This document shows, in pieces, positions 23,710-33,434 of a stretch of 64,000 nucleotides of DNA. Within the stretch, counting starts at the first letter, position 1; every line of letters starts with the position of its first letter. The stretch lies in contig CACCAP010000001.1 of assembly GCA_902544085.1 (NCBI GenBank), positions 248,001 through 312,000 on the forward strand, written 5' to 3'. The notes beneath the pieces are model-generated. The model was given only the letters and a program-made list of their open reading frames with translations. It was not told the origin of the DNA and did no database searches. This stretch comes from an uncultured Bacteroidota bacterium (GTDB taxonomy: Bacteria > Bacteroidota > Bacteroidia > Flavobacteriales > Flavobacteriaceae). Made by a program: the position numbers and the translations under genes.

Positions 23710-24529
23710 AAAAGTTATTTTAAAAAGCTTAGAAGAAATTACTTTATTACAAAAAAGTGCTCAACTGGTATCTAGAACCTTAGGCATACTTGCAAAAGAA
23801 ATTAAACCTGGTATTAATACTTTGTACCTAGATAAAATTGCTGAAGAATTTATAAGAGATAACAAAGGTGTCCCAGGTTTTTTGGGTATGTATGATTTTC
23901 CAAATACGCTTTGTGTAAGTACTAACAATGAGGTTGTTCATGGTATACCAAATAAAAAACCTTTAGAAGATGGAGATATAGTTTCAATAGATTGTGGTGT
24001 ATTGATGAATGATTTTTATGGAGACCATGCATATACCTTTGAGGTTGGTCAAGTAAATGATGAAATAAAAACATTACTAAAGACTGCGAAAGAGTCCCTT
24101 TACAAAGGAATAGATAATTTTAGAATTGGAAATAGGGTTGGCGATATTAGTTATTCAATCCAAAAACACAATGAAACACAAGGATATGGGGTTGTTAAAG
24201 AGCTTGTTGGTCATGGCCTCGGAAGAAACCTACATGAAAAGCCTGAAGTCCCAAACTTTGGAAAAAGAGGAAGTGGTAAAAAATTGATTGATGGAATGGT
24301 ACTAGCAATTGAACCAATGATCAATATGGGTACTGATCAAGTGGTTCATTCAACAGATGGATGGACAGTATCTACCAAGGATGGAATGCCAAGTGCTCAT
24401 TATGAACACAATGTAGCTTTGATTGATGGTAAACCTAAATTATTATCAACTTTTGATTTTATCTACGATACACTCGGTATAAAATCGAATGAAGAAGAAA
24501 ATTTTAAATGGAATGCAGGGGATAATTAA
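23699..24529 (+). CDS. map: Type I methionine aminopeptidase
   Basis: I start at ATG 23699 (M-D-S-K-K-V-I-L-K-S-L-E-E-I; 276 residues), because the longer frame from 23672 adds residues that relatives lack and overlaps the upstream gene by 38 bp instead of 11. The pita-bread metal site is intact: S-I-D-C-G-V, then G-D-H-A-Y-T-F, then G-H-G-L-G-R, then A-I-E-P-M-I, and E-H-N-V-A-L. YDFPNTLCVSTNNEVVHGIP is also typical. It removes the N-terminal Met from new proteins. Confidence 0.93.
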   Translation: MDSKKVILKSLEEITLLQKSAQLVSRTLGILAKEIKPGINTLYLDKIAEEFIRDNKGVPGFLGMYDFPNTLCVSTNNEVVHGIPNKKPLEDGDIVSIDCGVLMNDFYGDHAYTFEVGQVNDEIKTLLKTAKESLYKGIDNFRIGNRVGDISYSIQKHNETQGYGVVKELVGHGLGRNLHEKPEVPNFGKRGSGKKLIDGMVLAIEPMINMGTDQVVHSTDGWTVSTKDGMPSAHYEHNVALIDGKPKLLSTFDFIYDTLGIKSNEEENFKWNAGDN

Positions 24530-25277
24530 GGTTATTTTAAATTTTTTTTCAAGAAAGTTTCTCATCAAAATTAGCCTTATACTAAAACCTTTTTTTGATC
24601 TAATTTTGAAAGGCGATAGGTTTGTTGATCCAATAAATAACAAATCATACTCATATTTTTTTCCTTATGGATACAATAAACTTAGAAAAAATGCCTTATC
24701 ACCCGGAACATTATCTTTGGAAAGACACAGACTTCTTTGGATTTTTCTAGAAAAAGAGACGGATTTCTTTAATACTGAAAATAAAATACTACACATTGCC
24801 CCCGAACAATGTTTTTATAAAATTTTCAAGAAAAACTTTGAGTCATATACAACCTGTGATCTTAATTCACCAATCGCTGAAATTAGGGCTGATGTTTGCA
24901 ACTTGCCATTTAATGAAAATGAGTTTGACTTTGTATTGTGTAATCACGTTCTGGAGCATGTTTATGATGATGAAAAAGCAATGAAGGAAATATACAGGGT
25001 TCTAAAACATGAAGGAAAAGCAATTCTACAAGTTCCTGTTGATAATACATTAGAAAAAACTATAGATGGAAGAGATATTTCAGATCAAAATTTAAGAAAT
25101 AAACTTTTTGGTCAATATGACCATTTGCGCCTGTATGGACCTGATTACTATGATAAATTGATTAAAGTTGGTTTTAAAGTTGAAAAAATTGACCAAACAC
25201 AGAAAATGGATAAATCATTAATAAGGAAATATGGTCTAATAAAAGGGGAAATAATACCTTTTTGTAAGAAGGTTTAG
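24513..25277 (+). CDS. Class I SAM-dependent methyltransferase
   Basis: I prefer ATG 24513 (254 residues; M-Q-G-I-I-K-V-I-L-N-F-F) over ATG 24489, as relatives start with a similar hydrophobic helix. S-P-G-T-L-S-L-E-R-H-R-L-L-W and ILHIAPEQCFYKIF precede the SAM site (TTCDLNSPIAEIRADVCNLPF), and F-D-F-V-L-C-N-H-V-L-E-H-V is motif II. This is a conserved flavobacterial methyltransferase of unknown substrate. The N-terminal helix may tether it to the membrane. It overlaps map by 17 bp and ends convergent with apbE, 4-bp overlap. Confidence 0.82.
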   Translation: MQGIIKVILNFFSRKFLIKISLILKPFFDLILKGDRFVDPINNKSYSYFFPYGYNKLRKNALSPGTLSLERHRLLWIFLEKETDFFNTENKILHIAPEQCFYKIFKKNFESYTTCDLNSPIAEIRADVCNLPFNENEFDFVLCNHVLEHVYDDEKAMKEIYRVLKHEGKAILQVPVDNTLEKTIDGRDISDQNLRNKLFGQYDHLRLYGPDYYDKLIKVGFKVEKIDQTQKMDKSLIRKYGLIKGEIIPFCKKV

Positions 25278-26293
25278 AAAACATTTTCCTGAAATCCCTC
25301 TGAAATAAAACTTTTGAGATCATCATTATCATCCAAATAAATAATCATACTTTCAATCTCATCATTCTCTTTCGTTAATTTTTTTGCATAATCAAGACTA
25401 CCAGCCATCATAGCAGTTGCAAAAGCATCTGAGACAAAGCAGGATTTTGATAAGACAGAGACACTAAAAATATTGGTTTGTTCGAATTGTCCATTTATTG
25501 GATTGATTATGTGAACATATTTTTTTCCTGAAACACTATCAATCCTAAAATTTCTATAGTTCCCAGACGTTGCAATTGCAGCATTCTGAAGCGTAATTTT
25601 TTTATAAAACTTGTCATCACTTTTGTTTGGGATAGGGTTTTCTATTGCAATCGACCAAAACATATCCTTGAGATGGTTTTTTCCAGATGTTCTTATCTCT
25701 CCACCGATATCAACCATGTAATCCTCAATGGATTTAGAATTTAAAAACTCAGATATTACATCAACAGCATAACCCTTCGCAATTGCATTAAAATCTAGTT
25801 TTGATTTATTATTTAATTTTCTTACATGTCCGTCAACAATATCAATTTTATCAAAGCCAACTGTTTTAAGTATAATAGCAAGTGAATCTTCTAAGACTAT
25901 ATTCTGATTTTTTGTTGGTCCGAAACCAGCATAATCTAACAATAATCCTATTGAGGGATCAAAATAACCATTTGTTTTTTCATAGATTATTTTAGATTTT
26001 CTGAAAATATCAATAAATAAATCATCAATAATAACTTTTTCATTTCTATTTACTTTAGATATTGTTGATGATGAGATGTATGTAGAAAGTGAACTATTAA
26101 AGCGATCAAAAATGGAGTCAATTTCCTTTTCAATAGTTGAATTATTTTTATCGACTTCAAAAAATTTTACTTGATAATATGTTCCAAAAGTTGAGCCTTT
26201 TAAAAGCGTATAATTTGGTTCATAATCACACGAAATATTTAATAAAACAAAAAGGAAAAAGAGTTTTTTAAAATTAACCTCCAAAATCATCAA
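25274..26293 (-). CDS. apbE: FAD:protein FMN transferase ApbE (lipoprotein)
   Basis: The 339 residues include a lipoprotein signal ending N-I-S-C. ApbE landmarks are [38 protein letters not shown] and [10 protein letters not shown], then the Mg-site region [14 protein letters not shown]. It moves FMN from FAD onto Thr or Ser of target proteins outside the inner membrane. Lying directly after nqrF (20-bp overlap), it is almost surely the flavinylating enzyme for NqrB and NqrC. The start could be the first or second ATG (26293 or 26290). Confidence 0.92.
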   Translation of the reverse strand: MMILEVNFKKLFFLFVLLNISCDYEPNYTLLKGSTFGTYYQVKFFEVDKNNSTIEKEIDSIFDRFNSSLSTYISSSTISKVNRNEKVIIDDLFIDIFRKSKIIYEKTNGYFDPSIGLLLDYAGFGPTKNQNIVLEDSLAIILKTVGFDKIDIVDGHVRKLNNKSKLDFNAIAKGYAVDVISEFLNSKSIEDYMVDIGGEIRTSGKNHLKDMFWSIAIENPIPNKSDDKFYKKITLQNAAIATSGNYRNFRIDSVSGKKYVHIINPINGQFEQTNIFSVSVLSKSCFVSDAFATAMMAGSLDYAKKLTKENDEIESMIIYLDDNDDLKSFISEGFQENVF

Positions 26294-27572
26294 ATCTTAT
26301 GTTTTCTGGGGGAACCCCAAAATCTAATGCCATTTTCTCAACAGCTAAATTCATTAATGGAGGACCACAATAATACACTTCAATATCTTCCGGAGAATCA
26401 TGAAATTTCAAGTAGTTGTCAATAACAGCCTGGTGGATAAAACCAATAAAACCGTCACCCTCACCATTCAAACCATCTTTAACTTTCCAGTTATCTTCCT
26501 CAAGTGGTTCAGAAAGTGCAATGTAAAATTTAAAATTAGGAAAATCCTTTTCTAGAGCTCTGAAATGATCAACATAAAACAACTCTCTTTTAGATCGACC
26601 ACCGTACCAAAAATTAACCTTTCTTCCACTTTTTATTGTTCTAAATAATTGATACAAATGAGATCTCATCGGAGCCATTCCTGCACCTCCTCCAACATAA
26701 AGCATTTCGGCATCAGACTCATTTATGAAAAATTCTCCATATGGACCTGAAATTGTAACAGTTTCTCCAGGTTTTTTTGAAAATATGTAAGACGAGGCAA
26801 TTCCAGGGTTTACGTCCATCCATTTGTTCAATTTTCTGTCCCAGGGAGGTGTAGCGATTCTCACATTTAGCATAATTTCTTTACCCTCTGCCGGATAGGA
26901 CGCCATAGAATAAGCTCTTTCTACATCATCATCATTTTTCATTTTTAAATCCCACAGTCCAAAATTATCCCACTCTAACTTGAACTTTTCAGGATCATCG
27001 GGATGCTCTTTTGGGTGTGATGTTATGTCAATATCTTTGTAATTGACTTCACACTTGGGTATTTCAATTTGGATGTATCCACCTGCCTTATAATTCATTT
27101 CTTCAGGGAGTTCAACAACAAACTCTTTGATGAATGAAGCAACATTAAAATTTCTTACAACCTTTGCTTCAAACTTTTTAATTCCAAAAACTTCCTCTGG
27201 TACATGAATATTCATATTTTCCTTGACCTTTACTTGACACCCAAGTCTCCATCCATCTTTTATTTCTTTTCTTGAAAAATGGGGTTTTTCAGTTGGTAAG
27301 ATTTCCCCTCCACCTTCATTTACAATACATTTACACTGTATACATGTACCACCCCCACCACATGCAGATGGTAAGAAAACTTTATTGTCACCCAAAGTTG
27401 AAAGCAGAGTGCTACCAGAACTAACCTCAATTTCTTTTTCATCGTTAATTAAAATCTTGACTGGTCCAGAGGGTAATAACTTGGCTTTGACTCCCAAAAG
27501 CATGGCAACCAATAGGAAAATAATTACTATAAATATTAATGTACTAATTAATATGTATGTTGAGATATCCAT
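26274..27572 (-). CDS. nqrF: Na+-translocating NADH:quinone reductase subunit F
   Basis: The 432-residue protein is the NADH-oxidising subunit. One N-terminal membrane helix (about 5-27) is followed by a 2Fe-2S ferredoxin domain ([10 protein letters not shown] at about 71-80, later Cys near 111), an FAD-binding domain (E-R-A-Y-S-M-A-S) and an NADH domain ([13 protein letters not shown]). It ends in D-D-F-G-G. Electrons go from NADH to FAD to 2Fe-2S and on to the other subunits. It is the last nqr gene before apbE. Confidence 0.96.
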   Translation of the reverse strand: MDISTYILISTLIFIVIIFLLVAMLLGVKAKLLPSGPVKILINDEKEIEVSSGSTLLSTLGDNKVFLPSACGGGGTCIQCKCIVNEGGGEILPTEKPHFSRKEIKDGWRLGCQVKVKENMNIHVPEEVFGIKKFEAKVVRNFNVASFIKEFVVELPEEMNYKAGGYIQIEIPKCEVNYKDIDITSHPKEHPDDPEKFKLEWDNFGLWDLKMKNDDDVERAYSMASYPAEGKEIMLNVRIATPPWDRKLNKWMDVNPGIASSYIFSKKPGETVTISGPYGEFFINESDAEMLYVGGGAGMAPMRSHLYQLFRTIKSGRKVNFWYGGRSKRELFYVDHFRALEKDFPNFKFYIALSEPLEEDNWKVKDGLNGEGDGFIGFIHQAVIDNYLKFHDSPEDIEVYYCGPPLMNLAVEKMALDFGVPPENIRFDDFGG

Positions 27573-27575
27573 TAT

Positions 27576-28196
27576 TTACAATTTAATTCCCATAAAACTC
27601 ATGAATCCAAGAGCCATCAAACCTGTTATTATAAAAGTTATGCCCAAGCCTTTTAGAGGTGCAGGAACATTTGAGTATGCGATTTTTTCTCTGATTGCAG
27701 CAATTGCTACAATTGCTAAAAACCACCCTACTCCAGAACCAAACCCATAAACTGCTGCCTCAGAAATACCCGAAAAATCTTTGATCTGCATAAAAAGTGA
27801 GCCACCTAGAATCGCACAGTTTACAGCAATAAGGGGGAGAAATATACCCAAAGAGCCATAGAGAGCGGGAGAAAATTTTTCAACGATCATTTCAACAAGT
27901 TGAACCATAGATGCAATAACTGCGATAAACATTATTAAGCTTAAAAAGCTTAAATCAAGCTGAGCATATTCAGGACCAATCCATGACAAAGCACCATCAA
28001 CTAATAAATACTCATATATCAAGTAGTTTAAAGGCACTGTTATGGTCAAAACAAAAATAACGGCAAGGCCCATACCAACCCCATTCTTGAGGGTTTTAGA
28101 AATGGCTAAATATGAGCACATTCCCAAGAAATATGCAAAAACCATATTTTCGATGAAAATGCTCTTTATAAATAAATTAGCGTAATCTTCCCACAT
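27576..28196 (-). CDS. nqrE: Na+-translocating NADH:quinone reductase subunit E
   Basis: The 206-residue polytopic protein has about six membrane helices. [22 protein letters not shown] near the N-terminus and [14 protein letters not shown] in the middle are the paired inverted-repeat segments with the Cys residues (one each) that bind the intramembrane iron centre shared with NqrD. Normal length. It lies 3 bp upstream of nqrF. Confidence 0.95.
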   Translation of the reverse strand: MWEDYANLFIKSIFIENMVFAYFLGMCSYLAISKTLKNGVGMGLAVIFVLTITVPLNYLIYEYLLVDGALSWIGPEYAQLDLSFLSLIMFIAVIASMVQLVEMIVEKFSPALYGSLGIFLPLIAVNCAILGGSLFMQIKDFSGISEAAVYGFGSGVGWFLAIVAIAAIREKIAYSNVPAPLKGLGITFIITGLMALGFMSFMGIKL

Positions 28197-28205
28197 AGTT
28201 TTATA

Positions 28206-28895
28206 CTAACCTTTTTCAATTAATTTTTTATTAAATGACCTTTGGATCCAAATTATTATACCGACTGTAATCAGTGCCATTGGTGACAAAAGCATTAATC
28301 CGTTGTTTACATACCATGATTCATATAGGAAATCTGGTACAACTTGCATTCCCCATAAGTTACCGGAACCTAAAAGTTCTCTAAAAAAAGCAACTAAAAT
28401 TAAGATAATTCCATACCCAATAGCATTTCCAATTCCATCCAAAAATGATTTCCAAACTCCATTACCTAGGGCAAAAGCTTCCAGCCTTCCCATGACAATA
28501 CAGTTAGTAACAATTAAACCTATAAATATTGAAAGTTCTTTGCTAACATCATAGGCATATGCTTTTAAAAACTGATCTACAAGTGCAACTAAAGAAGATA
28601 TAACAACCAAAAAAACAATAATTCTGATTCTGTTAGGAATAAGATTTCTCAGTAAAGAGATTATGACATTACTGCAAGCCATTACAAAAATCACAGATGC
28701 AGTCATTACTACAGCAGGCTTTAATTGAACAGTTATTGCGAGAGCTGAACATATTCCTAAAACTTGAACTGTGATGGGATTATTATCATCAAGTGGATCA
28801 GAAAGTAACTTCTTATTTTTCTTTGAGAAAATACCCTCTGCAGAGTTTCTTCCAATGAATAAAAAAGACGGTTTTTTATTGTTTACTCTTTTCAT
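28206..28895 (-). CDS. nqrD: Na+-translocating NADH:quinone reductase subunit D (extended N-terminus)
   Basis: The 229-residue membrane protein pairs with NqrE: VQVLGICSALAITVQLKPA and IVTNCIVMGRLEAFAL hold the two Cys of the intramembrane iron site, and FFRELLGSGNLWG follows. The familiar start of NqrD (S-K-K-N-K-K-L-L-S-D-P-L) comes only after about 23 extra residues rich in Lys, Asn and Phe. No in-frame ATG/GTG/TTG lies between them. The ATG overlaps the nqrC stop by 4 bp, so the longer form seems real. Confidence 0.93.
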   Translation of the reverse strand: MKRVNNKKPSFLFIGRNSAEGIFSKKNKKLLSDPLDDNNPITVQVLGICSALAITVQLKPAVVMTASVIFVMACSNVIISLLRNLIPNRIRIIVFLVVISSLVALVDQFLKAYAYDVSKELSIFIGLIVTNCIVMGRLEAFALGNGVWKSFLDGIGNAIGYGIILILVAFFRELLGSGNLWGMQVVPDFLYESWYVNNGLMLLSPMALITVGIIIWIQRSFNKKLIEKG

Positions 28896-29623
28896 CTCAT
28901 TGAAACTTTATCATTAATTAAGGATAAATAGGGCAAATAATTATTAATCCTTTCATAAATCATATCAGTAACTCCATCACCTGTAATTGTGGAACCAGAA
29001 ATTGCATCGACCTCATGGTCATCTTTATCAATGTTATTAGGATCGTTATTTCCTTTTAAAACTGTTATACCAACTAATTCACCATCGGAGTTAAATATTT
29101 TTTCATCTTTAAAACTTTCCTTAAACCAATCTTTTGTTATTTCTGCTCCCAATCCTGCAGTTTCACCTTTATGATCAAAAGAAACACCATTAACTGTATT
29201 AAAATCAGATTTTAATGAAATATAACCCCAAATTGCATCCCAGAGACCAGTTCCACGTAGTTCGATGATATAATACTTTTCAGAGTTAATTTCGGCAACA
29301 TATAATGGAAAGTGCTGATCCTCATAATCTTTTTTCAATTCCTTAGCCAAATTAAGATCTGAGAATGGATTAATATTCTCATTTATTGACCCATCAATTT
29401 TTAAGGCAAGTTCTTCAACAATATATTTTTTATATGATTTCTCAGCCTCTTCTCTGCTGACATTTATACCTACTGTGGAAAGTATATTTTGCATTTTTTC
29501 ATTTTTTACATTTTCATCCTGCATCGGCTTCAGTGTCTGAGAGGTATATGCTAAAATAGAAGCAATACCAACTATCATGATTCCAACAAATAAAAAAGTG
29601 TATAAATTTGAATCCCTACTCAT
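28892..29623 (-). CDS. nqrC: Na+-translocating NADH:quinone reductase subunit C (FMN-binding)
   Basis: The 243 residues comprise one N-terminal membrane helix (about 9-28) and a periplasmic FMN-binding domain with LRGTGLWDAIWGYISLKSD and ETAGLGAEI. The covalent FMN site reads D-A-I-S-G-S-T with Thr212 as the expected acceptor; the usual consensus has Ala directly before the Thr, and here it is Ser. It follows nqrB with a 1-bp overlap and precedes nqrD with a 4-bp overlap. Confidence 0.95.
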   Translation of the reverse strand: MSRDSNLYTFLFVGIMIVGIASILAYTSQTLKPMQDENVKNEKMQNILSTVGINVSREEAEKSYKKYIVEELALKIDGSINENINPFSDLNLAKELKKDYEDQHFPLYVAEINSEKYYIIELRGTGLWDAIWGYISLKSDFNTVNGVSFDHKGETAGLGAEITKDWFKESFKDEKIFNSDGELVGITVLKGNNDPNNIDKDDHEVDAISGSTITGDGVTDMIYERINNYLPYLSLINDKVSMR

Positions 29624-30777
29624 TATGCTGTTCTTAATTGTGTTTTTAACCTATTTTCTCTTCTTTTCACATTGGCCTCAATAACATAGTGATCAATAGT
29701 GGGTGCAAAAACATTCATGAGTAATATGGCCAACATTACACCCTCAGGATATGCCGGGTTGAAAACTCTTATTAAAATACATAAAACACCAACTAGGATT
29801 CCATAAATCCATTTTCCTTTAACTGTTTGTGCAGCTGAAACTGGATCAGTTGCCATAAAAACAACACCGAAAGCAAAACCACCAACAATAAGATGATGAT
29901 GCCAATCAAAACTCATTAATGCATTTGCTGCCCATAAGTTAAAAAGAAGGCCTGTTATGGCAGCACCAATTACGCAACCTAACATAATTCTCCAACTACC
30001 AATTCCAGTATAAATAAGAATAAATGCACCAATTAATACCATCAATGTAGATGTTTCAGCAATGGATCCAGGAATTGATCCAACGAACATTTCTAGGACA
30101 CCAAACTGCTCTGGTGAGTTACCTGCAGCCAACATACCAAGAATTGTTTCACCTGAAACTCCATCAACATTGGAAGCTTCAGACACCCATACTTGATTTC
30201 CAGACATATATGTGGGATAGGCAAAAAAAGCAAATGCTCTTGCGGTTAATGCAGGGTTTAAAATATTCATACCTGTACCACCAAATGCCTCCTTGCCAAT
30301 AACAACTGCAAATGCAACAGAAACCCCTACCATCCAGAGAGGAATATCAACTGGCATAATCATAGGGATAAGAAGCCCTGTGACCAGGTAACCTTCGTTA
30401 ACCTGATGACCTCTTAATATGGCAAATAAAAACTCTATGGATAAACCAACAATATATGAAACTGCAATCATTGGAACTATTTTGTAAGAACCATGAAGAA
30501 TTGCATCAACAGCTGTGAATGACTGCGTTGTTTGAACTAAATATTGGTATCCGGTATTATAAATACCATAAAACAAGGCCGGTAGCAATGCAATAATTAC
30601 AGTTATCATGACTCTTTTTAAGTCAATAGCGTCTCTGATATGAGCACCTTTTCTTGATGTGTGGTTGGGAACAAATAAAAATGTTTCAAATGCATCAAAC
30701 GCAGGGTAAAACTTTTCTAATTTTTGACCTTTTTCAAAAGGCTTTTTTAAATTATCAACTATACTTCTAATATTCAT
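29623..30777 (-). CDS. nqrB: Na+-translocating NADH:quinone reductase subunit B
   Basis: The 384-residue protein is the main membrane subunit with about ten helices. VPNHTSRKGAHIRDAIDLKR and GGTGMNILNPALTARAF are diagnostic. The covalent FMN site reads D-G-V-S-G-E-T with Thr211 as the expected acceptor; Glu stands where Ala is usual. WHHHLIVGGFAFGVVFMATDPVSA lies in the C-terminal half. It carries FMN and riboflavin and forms part of the Na+ path. It starts 1 bp after the nqrA stop. Confidence 0.95.
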   Translation of the reverse strand: MNIRSIVDNLKKPFEKGQKLEKFYPAFDAFETFLFVPNHTSRKGAHIRDAIDLKRVMITVIIALLPALFYGIYNTGYQYLVQTTQSFTAVDAILHGSYKIVPMIAVSYIVGLSIEFLFAILRGHQVNEGYLVTGLLIPMIMPVDIPLWMVGVSVAFAVVIGKEAFGGTGMNILNPALTARAFAFFAYPTYMSGNQVWVSEASNVDGVSGETILGMLAAGNSPEQFGVLEMFVGSIPGSIAETSTLMVLIGAFILIYTGIGSWRIMLGCVIGAAITGLLFNLWAANALMSFDWHHHLIVGGFAFGVVFMATDPVSAAQTVKGKWIYGILVGVLCILIRVFNPAYPEGVMLAILLMNVFAPTIDHYVIEANVKRRENRLKTQLRTA

Positions 30778-30778
30778 A

Positions 30779-32134
30779 CTATTGTGTTTCTTTATATAAA
30801 TAATCCAAACCCTCTCTTATTATGGATTGAGCTTCAATTTTTGAAGATGATGAATAGTCAATTAGTCCAAAATCTTCGGGTGAGACTTCATAGATACCAA
30901 GTTTTTCCATTTTTTCGATATCACCTATCAAACATTCCTTAATCAGTTGCATTGGGTAAACATCCATGGGAAACACACTTTCCATTTCTCCAGTTGCGAC
31001 AAAGGCTCTCTCCTCTCCATTTAAGTTCGTATCATATTCTTTTGGTTTTCCATTGCTGAGCCAAGAGAATGAGGTCTTGTAAATACTTGGTGTCTTATTA
31101 TTAATGAACGGTATCCAACCAAAAAGTTTATAATTATTACCCTCTCTGAGAATAGACAAATTATTATTGTAAAAACCGAGGAACCCATTAGAACTTACTG
31201 TTTTTCCACTTAAAACATCGCCATTAATATATCTGAGTTCTGAACCTTCTTCTAAATCAACACTTGAAAGAACTGATTTTAATTCTGCTCCAATAATTGT
31301 CCTGTAATATTTCGGATTTTTAACAGGTGGACCTGAAACAGCTACCGTTCTTACTGGGTTGAATTGACCAGTCTCAAAAAATTCACCAATAATAGCAACA
31401 TCTTCTGGGTTTAAAATCCAAACAACCTCACCAGAATTAATTGGATCAATATGATGAATATGGACACCAACATTTCCACTTGGATGCGGTCCATTGAAGT
31501 AATTGAGATTGAAATTTGTTAACTGTTTGGCCAGGTCTGACTGGGAACTATTCAAACCCAAATATAAATTTCCAGATACTAACTTTTTCAAAACTTCAAG
31601 TCCATATTTAAAATGATCCAAGCGATCATTTAAAATAAATTTATAATCAATAGCTAGAGGTGCAGAATCAAAGCATGAAATAAAAATTGATTTAGGTTTT
31701 TTTGTTGGATCAGCAATAATGTCAAATGGTCTTTGCTTTATGAAAGGCCAACATCCAGAACTTAATAAAGATTTAATTATGGACTCAAAATCTAATTTAG
31801 AAAGGGGTTGAATATTATTTGTTACTATTGAGTCTTTTTTGTCACACTCGATTATAATATTCAAAATTTTTCTCCTCTCTCCTCTAACTATCTGTTTAAC
31901 GTAACCGGATACATTTGAAACAAACTTTATTGACTCATTTGTTTTTGAATAAAACAATGGTTGTCCTCTTTTGACATAATCACCAACCTTAACTTCAAGC
32001 TTTGGTATTAGCATGTGAAAATCATCTAAATTATGGGCATAAAATTTTGTTAAAGAAATTTTTTTTAATTCTTTTTCAGCAGCACCTTTTATATTTATGG
32101 ACAAACCTTTTTTGATAGAGATGTCTTGTGACAT
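30779..32134 (-). CDS. nqrA: Na+-translocating NADH:quinone reductase subunit A
   Basis: I start at ATG 32134 (M-S-Q-D-I-S-I-K-K-G-L; 451 residues) and not at the in-frame GTG at 32158, because other NqrA proteins begin at this point and the GTG overlaps a TAnnTTTG promoter element. Visible pieces are the N-terminal biotinyl-like fold (PKLEVKVGDYVKRGQPLFYS), AVSGPPVKNPKYYRTIIGAEL, and the terminal FPMDVYPMQLIKECLIGDIE region. It is the peripheral quinone-linked subunit and the first gene of nqrABCDEF-apbE. Confidence 0.94.
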   Translation of the reverse strand: MSQDISIKKGLSINIKGAAEKELKKISLTKFYAHNLDDFHMLIPKLEVKVGDYVKRGQPLFYSKTNESIKFVSNVSGYVKQIVRGERRKILNIIIECDKKDSIVTNNIQPLSKLDFESIIKSLLSSGCWPFIKQRPFDIIADPTKKPKSIFISCFDSAPLAIDYKFILNDRLDHFKYGLEVLKKLVSGNLYLGLNSSQSDLAKQLTNFNLNYFNGPHPSGNVGVHIHHIDPINSGEVVWILNPEDVAIIGEFFETGQFNPVRTVAVSGPPVKNPKYYRTIIGAELKSVLSSVDLEEGSELRYINGDVLSGKTVSSNGFLGFYNNNLSILREGNNYKLFGWIPFINNKTPSIYKTSFSWLSNGKPKEYDTNLNGEERAFVATGEMESVFPMDVYPMQLIKECLIGDIEKMEKLGIYEVSPEDFGLIDYSSSSKIEAQSIIREGLDYLYKETQ

Positions 32135-32157
32135 AAATCCATTAAATCTTTCGAACA

Positions 32158-32165
32158 CAAAGTTA
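32158..32165 (-). promoter_or_regulatory. Candidate -7 promoter element (TAACTTTG) of the nqr operon
   Basis: On the minus strand this exact TAnnTTTG match lies 23 bp upstream of the nqrA ATG at 32134, in the divergent gap with the T9SS plug gene. The position supports the shorter nqrA start. No clear -33 TTTG is present at the expected distance. Confidence 0.5.
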
Positions 32166-32228
32166 TTAATTTAATGGCATTCAATAAAATAATTATCACT
32201 ATTATTACATAGTTTTTTTAAAAAAAAA

Positions 32229-33422
32229 ATGATTAAAAAAATTGCCTCAATATTATTATTTTTTTTTCTACAAAATCTTCTTTTCTCTCAGTCAAATATT
32301 GTAAAGAGCATCAAAGTTAAATCCAATGGTCATCTAAAATCAAATTTCATATTTGATAAAAATGATGTTATCAACATAAGCTTCGATATTTTGGGTAAAA
32401 AAAAAGTTGATTATTACTACACGATAACGCATTGTGATTATGAGTGGAATTCATCTGACATATCAAAATTTGAGTACATTGAGGGTTACGACGACATAAG
32501 AATTGATAATTATTTTTTTTCACAAAATACATATCAATCATATACAAATTTTAATTTCCAAATTCCAAATAGGAGTTTAAAAATTAAGCTTGATGGGAAT
32601 TACATAATAAGAGTTTTTGATCAGAATTATAACCAAATTTTTGAAAGGAAAATTGTTCTAAAAGATAATGTATATAATGGAATAATTAATATAACACGAT
32701 CAAAAGAAATAGTTGATTTACCTATTTCTCAAAATCTTCAAGTTGTGTTTACCAATCTTGATAATGTTATTTTCAATAGTTCAAGTGAATATAAATTATC
32801 GATTGTACGAAACAACAATTTAAAATCTAATAAAATTTTTTCCAAACCCAGACTACAAACAGGGTCAAAATTGATTTATGACAATATAAAATTTGACGGA
32901 GGATCAGAATATTTATACTTTGATTCTAAAAACATTCTTTTAACCTCGAGTGAAATCAAACAAGTCGACTTCAAAAAAATTTACAATACTACTTTGTTCA
33001 CTGATTTTCAAGAATCAATATATACCTTACAACCCGATTTGGATGGAGCATATATTTTAAATGCAGATTGTTATGAAAAAAATATTTGCGCAGATTATTC
33101 AAATGTAATTTTTTCTCTCAGAACAAATAAAAATTATGAAAACGATATTTTTATAATTGGAGAATTCAACAACAATGAAATATCAGAGCAATATAAAATG
33201 AAAAAAGAGAATAAGAATTATTATACAAAGGATTTAGTTCTGAAGCAAGGGTTGTACAATTATAAATATGTTGTTAAAACAAAAAATGGGTTTAAGGATC
33301 TGTCAAATTTTTGGCAAACTGAAAATAATTATAAAGCCATATTATATGAAAAAAAAATTACTGATAGATATTATAAAATTATAGGTTTTGGAGAAAACAA
33401 TTCAAATAAAATTGTAAATTAG
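32229..33422 (+). CDS. Type IX secretion system plug protein (DUF5103)
   Basis: The 397-residue protein has a signal peptide (MIKKIASILLFFFLQNLLFSQ). The DUF5103 N-terminal domain is recognisable: D-V-I-N-I-S-F-D-I-L, YYYTITHCDYEWNSSDISKFEYIEGYDD and FDQNYNQIFERKIVLKD, followed by a second beta domain (LQPDLDGAYILNADCYE, LKQGLYNYKYVV). In the T9SS translocon this protein plugs the SprA channel. It starts after a run of ten A's and precedes the ApaG-like gene by 12 bp. Confidence 0.85.
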   Translation: MIKKIASILLFFFLQNLLFSQSNIVKSIKVKSNGHLKSNFIFDKNDVINISFDILGKKKVDYYYTITHCDYEWNSSDISKFEYIEGYDDIRIDNYFFSQNTYQSYTNFNFQIPNRSLKIKLDGNYIIRVFDQNYNQIFERKIVLKDNVYNGIINITRSKEIVDLPISQNLQVVFTNLDNVIFNSSSEYKLSIVRNNNLKSNKIFSKPRLQTGSKLIYDNIKFDGGSEYLYFDSKNILLTSSEIKQVDFKKIYNTTLFTDFQESIYTLQPDLDGAYILNADCYEKNICADYSNVIFSLRTNKNYENDIFIIGEFNNNEISEQYKMKKENKNYYTKDLVLKQGLYNYKYVVKTKNGFKDLSNFWQTENNYKAILYEKKITDRYYKIIGFGENNSNKIVN

Positions 33423-33434
33423 GTTGGTTGTCTT

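Noticed and set aside
32135..32158. GTG at 32158 as start of nqrA
   Set aside because: NqrA proteins begin at the M-S-x-D-I-x-I-K-K-G-L segment, and the GTG overlaps the candidate promoter element.
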